The notes: generated by a model from the letters alone, not told the origin. 64,000 bases of DNA from Eutypella sp. D-1 (GCA_023313575.1 JAJTTP010000006.1:1612001-1676000); one strand, 5' to 3'. Numbered from the stretch's first letter, positions 24,251-38,533 are shown. Translations and numbers: made by a program.

Positions 24251-25063
24251 TCACGCATTCAACGCCTTCTGCCTTAGGCCATCGATGAGGGTGTTGACGG
24301 CGTCCATGTCGGTGGCATCGATGGAGTCTTCCACGGCGACGGGCTCGCCCTTGCGGCGCAGCTCGCGCGCGCACACGTCCAGCGCCGGCTGGTAGTTGCG
24401 GACGGCGGAGCTGAGGGCCGAGACGGCCTTCCTGCGGACTTCCTTCTCCTTCTGCTTCTTTTCCTCGCCGTTCGCCTCCGTCGCATTCGCTGGGGTGGAA
24501 GTAGTAGTGGTAGTGGTGGTGGTAGTGGCATTGGCGCCCGCGTCATCCACGAAAAAGGGCACGCTCTCGCCAAGCGCCAGAGCAACGAGCCTCTCGACGC
24601 CGCCGAGCGCGACGAGGCGTTCCTGGCAGGGGGCGTTATTCTGGACGGCGGTGCCGACGCACCAGGCGGCCATGCGGCGGATGTCGGGCTCGGCGTGGCC
24701 CAGCAGCCCGAGCAGCGGGGTCCAGAGCCCCAGCGTCGCCAGCAGGTTCGCGTTGTCCAGCGACTCCACCAGCTGCTCCAGGTTGTCGAGTGCCGTCAGC
24801 CGCGACTCCAGCGTGATCGATGTGTCGGAGTCCCCCTCCAGGACATGTGATATCGCTGCCTGCATCAGCTCTGCGTCCGACGGCCCGCCGAGGAGTTGCG
24901 CGAGCAGCTCCGGGTCCAGGTTGCGCGGCGTCGTCGGCGACAGGTCGTGTTGTGACGGGTTCGTTGCCCCGTTGCTGTCGGAGGTCGACGTCACGCCCGT
25001 CGGCTTCGTGGAGTTCTCGATGCTCCATTTGAGGAGCTCGTTGAGGCCCTTATTTTGCGCCAT
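24251..25063 (-). CDS. fes1: Hsp70 nucleotide exchange factor Fes1
   Basis: Cytosolic nucleotide exchange factor for Hsp70 (homologue of yeast Fes1 and human HspBP1), which speeds ADP release and helps clear misfolded proteins. A single uninterrupted exon of 270 residues, close to yeast Fes1 (290). The N-terminus MAQNKGLNELLKWSIENS is the highly conserved Fes1 signature. Armadillo-like helices follow (ALDNLEQLVESLDNANLLATLGLWTPLLGLL, EPDIRRMAAWCVGTAVQNNAPCQERLVALGGVERLVAL). A Thr/Ala-rich insert with a (ACC)n-like codon run at about residues 185-205 interrupts the helical repeats and is likely a disordered loop. The protein ends LIDGLRQKALNA. The start codon at 25063 is the only ATG consistent with the conserved N-terminus. 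Confidence 0.96.
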   Translation of the reverse strand: MAQNKGLNELLKWSIENSTKPTGVTSTSDSNGATNPSQHDLSPTTPRNLDPELLAQLLGGPSDAELMQAAISHVLEGDSDTSITLESRLTALDNLEQLVESLDNANLLATLGLWTPLLGLLGHAEPDIRRMAAWCVGTAVQNNAPCQERLVALGGVERLVALALGESVPFFVDDAGANATTTTTTTTTSTPANATEANGEEKKQKEKEVRRKAVSALSSAVRNYQPALDVCARELRRKGEPVAVEDSIDATDMDAVNTLIDGLRQKALNA

Positions 25064-28000
25064 CGCGGACTTTTGTGTGTGTGATTTTCTTTTCTGTTCG
25101 GCTTTCTGTTTCTACGTGGGGTTGTTTTTTTGTTTGGTTGCCCCGCTCTGAAGCTTTATCGTATGTAAAAACCGGTAGGCTCACTGAACTTTTATTTTTT
25201 CTTTTCTTGAAAAAACGGACGATCAACTCTTGTAAAATTCCGATTGCTGCGTTTTATGATAAGGAGGTTCAATGTTGTATATTGGTCCGTTTCCCGTCAG
25301 TACGCTGTCGACTCGAATACATTTAGGTAGCTATATACATAGCTGCGTACCATGTAGCTTTTTTCCGGGAACCTTCATGAACATTCGCGAAGATGATGAG
25401 ATGATAAGACTGTGATAAGCCTCTTTGGGATTAGTCTCATGCGATCGATCTTGTACATACATAGGTACCTAGATACATTAAAACTGCCTACATAGCATAT
25501 GTACCTATGTACATCAATACATGTGCTGATTTCCTCATTCTTTTCTTTACCTCTGTGGAATAAGTGTTAAAGAATGCAGTCCAAACCTCGTCTGACGCCT
25601 TCGAAATAAAGACCCAGACTTGCCAATAAATAACTGTACTGAGGCGAAAGACCGGGTTCATAAAGAGGCTCTGAGTTGTAAGTTCTTGAAGTATTAAAAG
25701 TCGCCTCATATTTTTCCCCATGCAAGTGGTAGGTACCCATTCCGGGCCAGGCTGGCAGGTAGTAGCCCCAGAGCCCTTAATAGGGGGCAAAAAGAAGCTT
25801 GCCCTGCCCCACCAAGTGCCCCTCATCCCCGCCCTTCCCCTGATAAAAGAGAAATTGCGAGGCCAGAGCAGAGCTGGCGGTGAAGGCTTACAGAATTTAA
25901 GAATCCGAATGGGGGGAGAGAGAGGACAAGGGGGGCGTCAGGGGGAAAGGGGAGGGGGGGCGCGAGAGAAAAAGTTAGGCGCAACGTGCGGTCAGGGGGC
26001 CTGCGCTTAGGTTTTATTATTTATTTGTCTCCCCCGGGTAGTGTACCGATCAATTTATTAATATTAGTTATCTGGTTATCAAACGTACTGTACATGTAGG
26101 TTAGACGGCCAGACTGTGATCGTGATGTGATGTGATGATGTCTTAGCTCTACCCAAACTTTACACTTCAGGGGTACATGGTTTTCATGCTTAAACCTACC
26201 TATCATAAGTAACCTTACCCTCGGTATTGCGACGAAGTTCCAGATTCTAGAATCGAATCATCCGTGTACGGAACAAAAAAGGGGGTGCCAACAAGCTCAG
26301 ACTCCCGGGTAGAGATGGAAATGGTAATGGTCATAGTTGTTTAAAAAAGGGAACTTTCGTCCCTGCAGACGGGAAACCCGCGAGCTAAACCGCCCGCCGC
26401 CGCCCCACGGAATAACTATATATTTCGAGAAGGAGTTTATGAAGTAGTAAATCCGAGATTGTTAGGCGACAGCTGTCGACATAAAATCTACTAGCCGACT
26501 TAGCGTCGATGCCAAAAAGGCATCGAAAGGTCTACGTAGTCGCTTATCTGGAATCCGTGGAAGCCGTTCGTCGGCCGTTCAGGATGGGGTAAGATAGCGG
26601 CTCTTTTTAGAGGCGGTTGTGATGTACGTACGTAACGGTCTCGTGGCTTCTCAGCCACAGCATGACATGTACGCTGTGATTGCCACGATTTGTCATGGCC
26701 TGCCATGTAGACATGCATGCCTGTGTTTCTATATTCACCTTGTACGCGGCCACACACAGGCTCCTAGATTTTGAATTCTTGTGTCAGATATAAGTTGTCT
26801 CTTGGGTCTTCGCATGATATGGCGTTTCTGCTGCGGATTGCATGTCTTGGTAGTGATATCCAGATCGATTCAGGCAGACGAATAACTTGGATACTTGCCT
26901 CTATAGTCGTAATACAAGTACCCAACTGCCCTATTCGTCGTTGGAAGACGGCCCAGGCAAACACATAACAAAGCATAACAAAGAGTCCGACAAGTCTGAC
27001 AGTTGTTACAGAGTTGTGATAGATGACGAATAAATCTACGGTTACGTATTCTATTATTAAACCGAATCCGTTTAACTAATGCCCAGGTGCCCAGGTGTTC
27101 CCCAGGTATCAATTTTACTGCCTACCGTAGGTAGTACCTACACGGGGGCGGCGGACTGTATATCAGGCGAGTATGCAATAAAGCATTACGTGTATGTGTA
27201 TCGATCCTGTTGGCTGCGAGGGCAGCAGGTGGTGCCTCCAATGTTGTTGGAAATCTCCTAATTATTACTATTACTGCCCCAGGTGAGATGATAGATAATC
27301 TTGGAATTACTTCAGACTGCTTTGGTAGATACATACACTACCTCCTAATACTAAATTATGTACTTATCTAGCTCTATCCATGGACCAGGTGTAGTAGGTG
27401 TTCGTATATACATACGAGTCTGTACATACCAGTATAGGGCCCCCGCCCTATCTATCGCCTTTGCTGTTGTCCCGAAGTCCATGCCCGGGTCATTTTGTAA
27501 TTTTGGTCCTAACTGCCTTCCCTCTGCCACCTGTCCACACTTTCCCGTCACTTCCTGCCACCGCCTCCCTCTCTCTTTAAATGTGTTCCAGGGCTGGAAG
27601 ATTAGACAAATTGGCACCTGGGCAAAGAAAGATTAGACTAGAGTGCACTTAGTGACCTTTTACCACCTATTAGACCTCTATTAGACCAATGTACCCACAT
27701 ACATAAGTAACCTAAACCTCAAGCTAATTAAGAAGCACAGACGATGTACCTTCCCCCCCCCCTTGCCCTCCTTCTCCCCTCTTAGTTACTGCCTGCTTGC
27801 CTCTCTCTCTCTCTGTGCTCCTCCCTCTCTCCCCCCCCTTCACAACCCACCCACCCCCATTCGACCCAACCAAAAACCCACTCAACCCTTTCCACCTCTT
27901 CCAGGTTCCATTGAAAGAAACGTCCCTCCGACTTTCTTAAAAAACAACACAACTTCCCATCCCCGACGTCTCTCCGTACATCTTCTCTCTCTGATCTCTC

Positions 28001-28174
28001 CCTCCCTCGCGAGACATCATCCCCCAAAAATAAACCACAACCCGTTCTCTATTTTCTGCCCACGAGTTACAGGGTATCGCGTGAGCCATTATAATTCTTC
28101 CCATCCTTTGTAATTAATCCTTCTGATATTCTCCTTCATCTTTTTAAAAAGCGTCCCATCCGTAATCAGACATC
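25064..28174. other. 3.1 kb spacer upstream of actin
   Basis: Divergent promoter region of fes1 and actin. There are TAGGTA motifs near 25461, G-rich DNA at 25905-25975, repeated CCCAGGTG units near 27082-27106, and a long C/T-rich tract at 27750-27910 about 270-420 nt before the actin start. No conserved reading frame was recognised. Confidence 0.5.
27750..27910 (+). promoter_or_regulatory. Pyrimidine-rich actin promoter tract
   Basis: About 160 nt dominated by C and T with CTCTCT and CCCCC runs, placed 265-425 nt upstream of the actin start codon. Highly expressed fungal genes often carry such tracts near the transcription start. The function is inferred from position and composition. Confidence 0.4.
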
Positions 28175-29793
<1,619 letters not shown>

Positions 29794-31213
29794 GCGTAGC
29801 CCGCCGTTGGCTCTCGCGCTTGGGGGCCATGCTCGGTCCCGTGGTGCGGATATCGCTCCTGCAACGCCATATACTATCATCCCTTTGAAGAGCTCGCGAG
29901 GGACCCGTAAGGTGCGGACGGACACAGGATCTCTGTGGTTGCGGATGTATCGTGCGGTTTCACTATTTACGAAAAGAAAAAAAGTCCTGGTAATGGTCGA
30001 GAGCATGGAGTTTTTATTTCAACTTCGCAAAGAAAAGGACTGTGTGCGCGCGTGCGTGCGTGGATTGCTTCTTCTCTCAGGAGGCGGCAGTTCGTGCTTT
30101 GGGAGGTTAAGGGGGTAGACTATTCTCGCCGAGGTAGATTATCATATACTACTTTGATTTTTTCCGTTACCGCCCAACTCAACTGGCTTTTCTTTTTCTC
30201 CCCTGAAATGTGAAGTGTGCTCGTCTCTTGTGCCCGTTGATTACTGTCTTGGAGTTCTTTGTGCGGTCATCCGAGAGATATGGATCTTCCGGGAACCGTA
30301 TGTATAAGGTGTAGTCGTAAGAAGATACCTTCGGATTTCGATATAGTAACTTTTTTTTTCGATTCTCATAGACCAACCAACTCGTCTCCCATTTCCAGTC
30401 TCGGTAATAGTATTATAACGATGTTGAAAGAACTAGTAGGTAGGTGAGGCAAAGAATCCAACAAGATAGCGCAAGAAACGAAGGGGTGGTCTGAGTGTTG
30501 AGTCAAGCGATATTCATCACTTTTTTCATAGGAAAGTTAAGAGCTAGAATGTCTCGTCTTGCGCGTGGCATATATATATGTTGATGGATACTCGTGCACA
30601 TATATATAGGCGTATACATATCGCGATGCCGCAGCTTACATCTCTCCCAAGTGTAGTCAGCACAAGACTACACACAGAGACAGCGGAGCATGGACTATGC
30701 CGCCACGGGGGGCGGGTTCCGTGCATTATCAAGCAGTGGATGAATACGTCCGTCCGTACGTCAGTAGTGACAGGATAATGGTAAGTAATTAACCTTACAG
30801 CCGAAGATAGGATGGTTAGATGGATAATGGGTTTAATTGATAACGTCCCATGAACCCTTTCCTTCCTTCCTTCCTGGGTGTCTATCTATTCATTTATTTA
30901 TCTACCTTTCTATGAATGACTGTTCATCTTCTAGGTTGGTTAGCTCAGCTTAGCGAAGTATTCAAGCCGCAAGGAAGAAATGGAGGGAAGGGTTGCTCGG
31001 TTATCGACCGATGCTATCCTCCCCCAACCCCCTTTTCTTTCTCTCCCATCCAGGATCATCCCATCAAAGCGCTGTTGTCGTTTAGGTAGGTAGGTAGGTA
31101 GGGAATCCGCATTCCGGCGACAAGGTAGAGTAATAGTGGTTGTAGTAGCAGCCAATGAATCAATCGGTCTCCTGTGAGCGGAGCCGAGCGCACAAGCTGG
31201 GAAGTTCTCTCGC
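29794..31213. other. Convergent spacer after actin
   Basis: This 1.4 kb stretch holds the actin 3' UTR and the 3' flank of the unrecognised minus-strand gene. It contains a (TAGG)n run at 31083-31101 and a TATATATA stretch near 30572. No conserved frame was seen. Confidence 0.5.
31083..31101. repeat. (TAGG)n microsatellite
   Basis: Nearly five copies of TAGG in a spacer. It is the simplest tandem form of the TAGGTA motif found across the window. Confidence 0.85.
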
Positions 31214-32969
31214 TCAGAACATCATGCCTCCCAGCACCAGACCGCCAAGAAGGGGCGCCTAGATGCGGCGGCGTCAGAAGTTAACTTCAAACTTCAGATG
31301 ACACCCTTTTTAACTCCACTCTCACTTCTGGATAGGATATAAGGACTCGCGAACATACATCGTGGCCCGGAGAATACATATTCCTTAGCAGGAGAGGAGA
31401 GAGGGAAGAAGAGCGTGTGTTGGGGAAGACTAGGAAAAGGGGGGGGGGGGAGGAATGCCACGGGCCACGAGCGATCACGTACCTCCCGGAAGTGTGTAGA
31501 GTAAACCCCGCCTAGTCTGGCAGCAAGAAGAGAGTAAACAGCAGTATGTGGTGGTAGTGATGGATGGTGGCGACAGTGGGTGGTTGTTGGATGGATGTAA
31601 GACAGTACAGTAACGAGAGACGCTCTTTCTTCCCTTCTTCCTTTCTTTCAAGGGAAATTCCAGGAAGAACTCACCATAGACATGCCGCCGGCGCCGAACC
31701 CGGATCTATAGTAGCCTCCACCACCACCTCCTCCGAATCGGGAGCCGTAGTAAGGGTAGGAGGGGCTGCCGCGGGAGTAGATGGGGCGGCTGCCGCCCAT
31801 GCCGGCGACGATGTGGGGAGGATAGGAGCTTAAGCCCAGCGGGTAGGCGAGGAGCGGGTTCACGTCATTGCGGCCGCCGGGGTACGTGAAGCGGCCGGAG
31901 CGCACGAAGCGGGCTCCGCGCGCCAGCTCGTCCGGGAGCGGGCCCCCGCCCTCGTTATAGAATATCTCTCGCGCCCCGTTCGGCACCGGCGCCGACCCCC
32001 GGCACCCGTGGTACGACGAGCGGGGAGGCTCCAGGTATACCGGCCGCCCGTCTAGATCCCCGCCTATGTACTGCGGCTGGTTGGTTTGGATCTGGAGAGG
32101 TTTGGTTAGGCTTAGTCACGACGCGTGCAGCAATTAATTTGATACAACGTAAAGCAGCGATATGCCTGAGATGAAAACAGGTGGGGAGGAAAATGAGAGG
32201 AGGGAAGGGTAGGAATTGGTGGGCCGGGTAGAGAACATACCGTAAGCGCGTAGGCTTGCCGGAAAGCCTGTCTTCGGGCATACTCATCGAGCTGCGCTTG
32301 CCTGCGCCACCTCCTCGCCTCCATCCGCTGCTCGTGCGTCTTGCCGGTCCACTTGTCCTTGATCTTGCGTCCGAAGTCCTTCATCTTCTCTTTCGCCTTC
32401 TTCCCACCCGTTCCCTCGTCAGCGGCAGTGGTGGAGGCTGCTGCAGCCCCCTCGTTTGGTGGCTCCTGCGTCTGCTCCGTCCCGGTGCCTTGAGTATCCT
32501 GGGTCTGCCGAGACCCCGTCTTGGTGCCCCGCCGCTTACACCTCCCCTTACGCCGCTTCGTCTGCGCCTGTCGATCCTGGTTCTGCTCCCGGCCCTGGTG
32601 GTCGTGGTCCGGCAGCGTCCACCATCGTCGAAGTCGCGGGACCCTTTCCTCTTCTTGACGTTGGCGCAGGAGCTTATTCCCGCTCCCCGTGCCGCCACGG
32701 TCGATGACGGCGGCCGCAACCGCAGATTGGACCGGGGCCACCCCGGCGAGATCGCTCTCGTCCGTCCTGATCTGGGCCCGGCGATGGGACCTGCGGATCC
32801 GACGGGACGGCGGCGGCGCGGGCGGCGTGGATGGGCGCGATGGCGTGGTCGCGGGCGCGGATCCTGGGCGCGCCTCCCTTGCCGCCGTGGAGGTGGCTTC
32901 GCCGTAGGATGGTGGCGAGTACGAGGGCTGCGACCGCGAGAGCTGCGGGCGTGTTGGAAAATCTGGCAT
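31214..32969 (-). CDS. Unrecognised Pro/Arg/Gly-rich protein with hydrophobic glycine tail
   Basis: I do not recognise this gene. Minus-strand exons 32241-32969 and 31675-32091 join in phase 0 (GTATGT donor, CAG acceptor). A GTGAGT donor at 31674 can be joined to a 45-nt last exon, 31214-31258, giving 396 residues. Residues 1-60 are Pro/Ser/Thr-rich with a PPSYGEAT motif. Residues 60-185 are Arg/Gln-rich and disordered. A basic segment, KAKEKMKDFGRKIKDKWTGKTHEQRMEARRW, follows at about 195-225. The C-terminal third has short ordered-looking motifs (QPQYIGGDLDGRPVYLEPPR, RFVRSGRFTYPGGRNDVNPLLAYPLGLS) and a Gly/Tyr run. The proposed last exon encodes a hydrophobic tail APLLGGLVLGGMMF. Without that splice the frame ends earlier at 31648 after a short VSSSWNFP tail. 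The first two exons are well supported; the last one is tentative because its intron is long (416 nt). Confidence 0.7.
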
Positions 32970-34393
32970 TTTGATGTCGTTGCTTTTCCCCTATTTCCCC
33001 TTCAAGTGCGTTCTTGAACTATCTTGAGAAGGATAGTAGACCGGAAGCCTGGATGTCGTTCGCCCTACGTAGGATGGGATGGGGTATTATTGAGGAGAAA
33101 GGGCTCATTCAACTCAGGTAGGTAGGTAGGTAGGTAGGTAGGTAGCGAGGAAGGAAGGTTTATGTATATAGGTAGGCGAGTATGCGGAAAGGGGGTGCTA
33201 GATCATCCCTTTCTGGCTAGGTGAGCAGGTACAATGAGGTGGACGGGATATCGGGGCGTGAGTGTGTATCAATTCATCCGGCTCCCCAAGCATGAACCCG
33301 CGTCCTCTCCAAAGATGATGTCCACTACAAGTAGTATGAACCCTTGGGCCGAGCCAGGAGACTATTGCGTGCGCGAGTGATCAAGTGTCGATGTCGCCGC
33401 CAGGGAAGCCACTGGCAAAAGACCTGCCGGTTACTCACGACCTCAGCATCCGGAAATACACACACGCAGACCGATACGCAACTAGATTAAGCAGAATGCC
33501 AAAAAGGAGGAAGAAATGAGAAAAGAACCAGAAACGAAAAACAATACGAAATTTTCTAATACAGGTCTGTGTGTGTGCAACTATTGAGGTCAAGTAGGAT
33601 GAATCATGGGGTTGCGAGTTCGTGGAATAATGTAGAATACATATTCATATACTTGAAAGAAAAAGGTCTCCTACATGATGGGAAGTTGGCGTACGTGGAT
33701 GGAGCAGAAGCAGAAGCATACCAAGCACAACAACAAACGATACCCACGATAAACATAGACTTTAGAATAATAGGTACCAGTCGTCATATACATCTACTGG
33801 GTATTGATATTTACCTATGTGTGTAGATCTACCTCATTGGGCCGCAGCACATGGAAGGAGGAGTCCAGACATGACAATAGGCTAGGAAGGCAGGAGAACA
33901 CCGACGCCCCAGGTCTGTCTCGCCTGCGGCTTACTTATTGTTCATATATATATCATGCTCTTTGTACGTAGATGTACAGTAGGGCAGGCGAGACCCGTAT
34001 AGTACGTGAAACAGCAAGGAAAGCGTTATGAAAACTTTCTGGACAAGTAGGGTAGTCAGGTAGTTCCCATGTCTCGAAATTGTGCATGCTCGTCATCTTC
34101 ATAACCATCAGCTCAGAACAGGAGTCAAATGTCAAGAGCAAAGACACGCAAATTGATCCTTTATGTACCAATGTAGGAATCTACCTATTCAATAACTCGT
34201 ACCTATAATCCATCCCATTGTAGGCTGAAAACAAAACCAAAACAAAACACCGTACATCTGTTTCGCCTCCATCTATCTACTTTAATGATGATATAGATAC
34301 GATAACAGGGAAACCCACGTCTATATCTACCGGCCAATTCTTGATACGCCGCATAACCCGCAACCCTTCCATCGATAATCAACTGGCTCGCCT
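32970..34393. other. Spacer with (GGTA)7 between two minus-strand genes
   Basis: This 1.4 kb stretch contains a (GGTA)7 array at 33117-33144 in the promoter of the unrecognised protein. No conserved reading frame was seen. Confidence 0.5.
33117..33144. repeat. (GGTA)7 microsatellite
   Basis: Seven perfect GGTA copies about 150 nt upstream of the start codon of the minus-strand gene at 32969. It is the longest perfect array of this unit in the window. Confidence 0.92.
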
Positions 34394-36353
34394 TTAATCC
34401 TCGTCCCCCAGCTTGTCCTTGACGGCGTCGGCTGAGGTGTTGACGACCCTCTCGTAGGTCTTGTCAACGGGCTTTAGGGCGGGAGAGCTCAGTCCGCCGC
34501 CGGGGAAGGAGGGGGTGTCCTGTCCGCTGGCGGGACCTGAGCCTGGGGCCGACACCAACGTGGGGGGAACGGGGATCCTGATGTCTTCAGGTGAGCCGGG
34601 AACCAAGCCGGGATCGAGACCGGGGATGTGGATGCGCTTGGCTTCGTTCTGGTAGGCGGCGGGGATGATTTCGATGATCTCGTTCCGAGGGAATTTGAGC
34701 TTGGGGATCTCCATGGTGCCGACGTGCATGAGGTAGGCGTAGAGCACGCGCAACACGCTCTCGTGTGCAATAATAAGCAGGTCGTTCTGCTCGCGCTCCA
34801 GCTCCAGAATGATAGGCTCTAATCGCACCGCCAAGTCATGGTATGACTCTGCCCGCGGGTACCGGTGGTGGTACGGATCTAATTCATGCTTCTCGACCTC
34901 CTCGGGGTACAACCGCCGGATCGCCCGCTCGGTCAGCTTCTCGCATACCCCTGGGTTGATCTCTGACAGCTGCGTCCGTTGTCGCACCTTGTACTTGTAC
35001 TCCTGGAAGGCATCGGCCGTCTGCTGCGTACGCAGACGGGTCGAGCACCAGATAGTCAGCGGCCGCAGCGGGACGTCAGATCCACCTTGTTCGATCAGTG
35101 ATGCCCGCTCCTGTTCCCGGTGTTTCGTCAGGGTGTCAGCCATCACCTTGGCATAATCCCATCCCGCCTCGGATAGTGGCGCATCCGCTTTATAGGTCTC
35201 CTCCTCGACGGCGGAGCCGGCGCGGACGAAGTAGGTGGTCCGAGACTTGATGTGTGTGTTGGTTAGGTAAAAGACAATGCGATGGGAAAGATAATTGAAG
35301 GAGACGTTGTTGTACAGTAGCTTGTCTCCCGCATTAATCATCTTGATATAATTCAGTTCCTTCTCGTGCATAGTTTCAAACACGGGTATCTTCTCCTCTA
35401 TGCGCTTAAGATATAGTCTGGCCGCCTCGTCGGGATCCATGTCGAGGAACTGATTCAGTTAGTCACGCCCCAGAAGATTCACAAGTAGTAGTACCGTACA
35501 TCAGGAGACCCAATCTTGACGTTGCGAGCGTTCTCGCGCAGGAGCTTCTCGTCATTCACGTATGATTCAAGGAACAGTGTCTATCGGTTTGTTAGTAAAG
35601 TGGCTTAGAGAAGTACATAGGAAGGAATACGAGTTTACTTGAACATCGTGCTTTGCAAACTCCTTTGCGAGGGACCGGCGGCCGCTGGCTGTGGGATTAA
35701 CAGCGTCGTATATGGCGACCTGGCCATTCTCATGGTTCAGCCAAGCATAGATATCCTCACGACACTTCTTCAGTATCTTCTGCCGTAACATGACAGACGA
35801 GGGAGATGCGTCGGGGTAGAAATAGTCCTGGGGAACCTCGCCCCCCTCGCCGACAGTGGCACGGCGATAGTCTCCAAGGTGGAATATACGAGTCTTAACA
35901 CCTAGCCTTGGGAACTAGTTAGAAGGCGAATTATGGGCATGCTAGCAAAATGACAACGTACCACTGCAAGTACCTCGACATGGAGACGGAGATGTGACTG
36001 AGAGGCTGTCAGCTAGCAGGCACTGGAAAACCCAAGGGTTGACTGTAGGAGGGAACGCACGTTTTGCCCCGGGCAGGTAGGCCGACCATCACGATGGCAA
36101 TACGACCGGAGTGGAACAGCCTTCCCGACATGGTACTATATAGCTGAGCGGGCGCCATATCGGCGTCTTCGGGAACATCGTGGATGCCATCGATGAACGT
36201 GCTGCTCTTTCGACGGTACCGAGGAGAGTTTGCGGCGATTTCCGCCGTTCTGGGAATATTAGCATGTGAGCTGACGTTGACTTCATGACTACCAACACCC
36301 TTATCTAAGCCGTCATCAGGGGACAAATCGCCCATGTGCAACTGTCCGGTCAT
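34394..36353 (-). CDS. 6-phosphofructo-2-kinase/fructose-2,6-bisphosphatase family protein, phosphatase site altered
   Basis: Bifunctional-family enzyme that makes (and in active forms degrades) fructose 2,6-bisphosphate, the allosteric regulator of glycolysis. Minus-strand exons 36061-36353, 35962-35997, 35906-35639, 35580-35500 and 35449-34394 join in frame to 577 residues. The kinase domain has the P-loop VGLPARGKT and HISVSMSRYLQWLGVKTRIFHLGDYRR. The phosphatase domain keeps STRLRTQQTAD, NPGVCEKLTE and IIAHESVLRVLYAYL, but the first catalytic motif is YFVRAGSAVEE where active enzymes have RHGES, so the phospho-accepting histidine is alanine. Yeast Pfk26/Pfk27 are also altered here, so a kinase-only enzyme is likely. 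The C-terminal 80 residues are Pro/Gly/Ser-rich and disordered. The start at 36353 is the first ATG before a basic/Ser-rich N-terminus. An upstream 5' exon cannot be excluded because an AG acceptor-like site precedes it. Confidence 0.9.
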
Positions 36354-38533
36354 GGCGAAAGAATATGCCTGGAAAGTCCAACAAATACAGATAGTGGGGG
36401 CTATGCAGACGTAGACAGAACATATCTGATCTATGGAGGACAGACCAATGCTTGTGGAATTTGAAAGTAGCATACTAGTTTGCTGGTAACCCACAAACTC
36501 ACGATGCAATGAATATAGAGAGTAGCAAATGTCGGTGGTATCTGTGTGGCTCAAAAAGCTGAGGAACAAAGCGGTCTCGTGGCATAAACTTGACCTCCTC
36601 CTTCCTTCCACACCGGATGCCGGTGCGCGGGAAGTAGTGTAGGTGACGCAAAAAGCTCTTCGAGTAAGAACGGCCAACTTACAGTAATGTATCCATGATG
36701 ACGAAATGTAGGCAGCTGAATACTACCAGCTGCCTTGGTCGTGCTTTCTTTAATTCTTAAAGGTTTCTGTTCACAAGGACGATCGTGAAACAAAAGAAGC
36801 CGCAAGAGATTTTGTGGGAACCTCCCTGGGGGACTCCAAAGCTCCTCCTCTTGCCCGATCTGAACGACGTTCAAGTAAAGACAACCTGACCTGTGAGAAT
36901 CAATAGGCCAACGTTGAATATATGTCCCAAGATCAGACCGGGATGTGAAGCTGCCCCTATTATACCCCTTCAAAAAACCGAGGGCAATCGATATAAGGGA
37001 AGCAAGCAGCCTTTCCCTTTCGATTGGTGGGGCTGTGTCCCTCCCTTTTTCTCTTATGTCCTGTACATCCATGGATGTCAAGCATGTCAGCAGCGATTCG
37101 AAGGTAAAAGAAATCGAAAAAAAAGAGGATGGAAATTAAATCCCGAGGGCCATATGAGACTCAACCTCCATGGACAGGCAGGCTGTTGCATACCTGTCTA
37201 CGTAGGAAAACAGATGAAAAATCCAAGATTGTCGATAAGTAAGTAGTATCACTGTGAGGGTATCGTCGGGGTGAAAATGTCGTTCACAGTTTTTCTAAAT
37301 AACCAGCCAACCTGGGAAATCTTTTCATGTGTAACTTGACATAGGAAGTTCCTGGATATGGCGAGCATCCATAAGGGGGGATGGGCATTACTCAGAAACT
37401 CTGCAAGGACTTGAATAGTAGCAACTTTATTATTCGATATTGCGATATGGTGATATTAGTCCTACCTAGAGGTAAGGTAGGATGATAGTATGTATCTTAA
37501 CCTCAGAAGTCTCCTACTGAGGTCTCTCCTGAATTAGGTAGTAGGAATGCTTGCCAGTCAGCCAGTCACCTGGGCAGCCAGGCAGCCTGTGCACGAGGTT
37601 ATGTACCTACATAGAGCTAGGTAGGTAGGTACTTAAAGTAGCTAAAACGGCCCGCCGAGAAAGGGCTCAAATGCCCCTCCAGACCATGTACTTTACCGTC
37701 AGTGCCCATGTGCTCACTGACGTAACGTGAGGCCTGTCAGCCAATGACAGCCTAGCGCATTTTGGAGGGGTTCAATCCTTTGAACGGAAGTTGTTGAACT
37801 TTCCACCGACCGAAAGGCACGCACGGGCCAATAAATTCACTTAGAGCATATTTGCTTCAAGGAAACACTCGATATATACAATTTAAATGCAATTTAAATG
37901 GGCCTGACTACCTGGATAAGTAACTAGAGCTATCAACCCTAGAGGGGAATTACAGTGGATAACTTCCCTGACCTACAGAGGAACCTACGTATGTATGTAC
38001 TTTGTATCTTTTAATAATTTTTTTTGGCTTATCAAGTTATTAGCAGCTTAGGTAGATGGAGTATGGAGAATGGAGAATTTTCGATTTTTCAACGACGACC
38101 ACTATCTATCTACTACTCCGTTACCCGATTAAATTATATTCAGGACTACAACTTCGAACTTATCCCCCGTGCTTATACACGAATAATTCATTCGCGAGGA
38201 CTTATACCACCCACCCGGTTCCTCGGAAAGCAGTCTCGCCATTTGCGCCGTATAGACGCTCAAGATATCTACCCAATTGAACCGTCCTTACAGTTTTAAA
38301 AGCATATCGCGCGCACATCTCATATCTCATAATATATTATTATCTCCGTTATCGTCTCGTTTGCTGCCGTCCGTCGCCGTTCTTCCTCACGTCATCGGAG
38401 CCGCCCTCACTTGAACCTTCACTTGTAACCCCCCCCCTTCCTCCCCCCACCTCTCTCTTTCTCACCCTCCTCGCTCTCTTCACCCTCTCCACCCTCGTCA
38501 CTACCACCACCACCCCTTATCATCACCACCACA
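36354..38533. other. 2.2 kb divergent spacer upstream of tom40
   Basis: Shared upstream region of the PFK-2 family gene and tom40. It includes a TAGGTAGGTAGGTAC run at 37617-37634 and a C-rich/CT-rich tract at 38425-38500 immediately before tom40. Frames on the minus strand at 36551-37081 have no recognisable similarity, though part of this region may be 5' leader of the PFK-2 family gene. Confidence 0.5.

Noticed and set aside
36551..37081. 176-codon minus-strand frame upstream of the PFK-2 family gene
   Set aside because: No similarity to the N-terminus of known family members; may be 5' leader, not coding.
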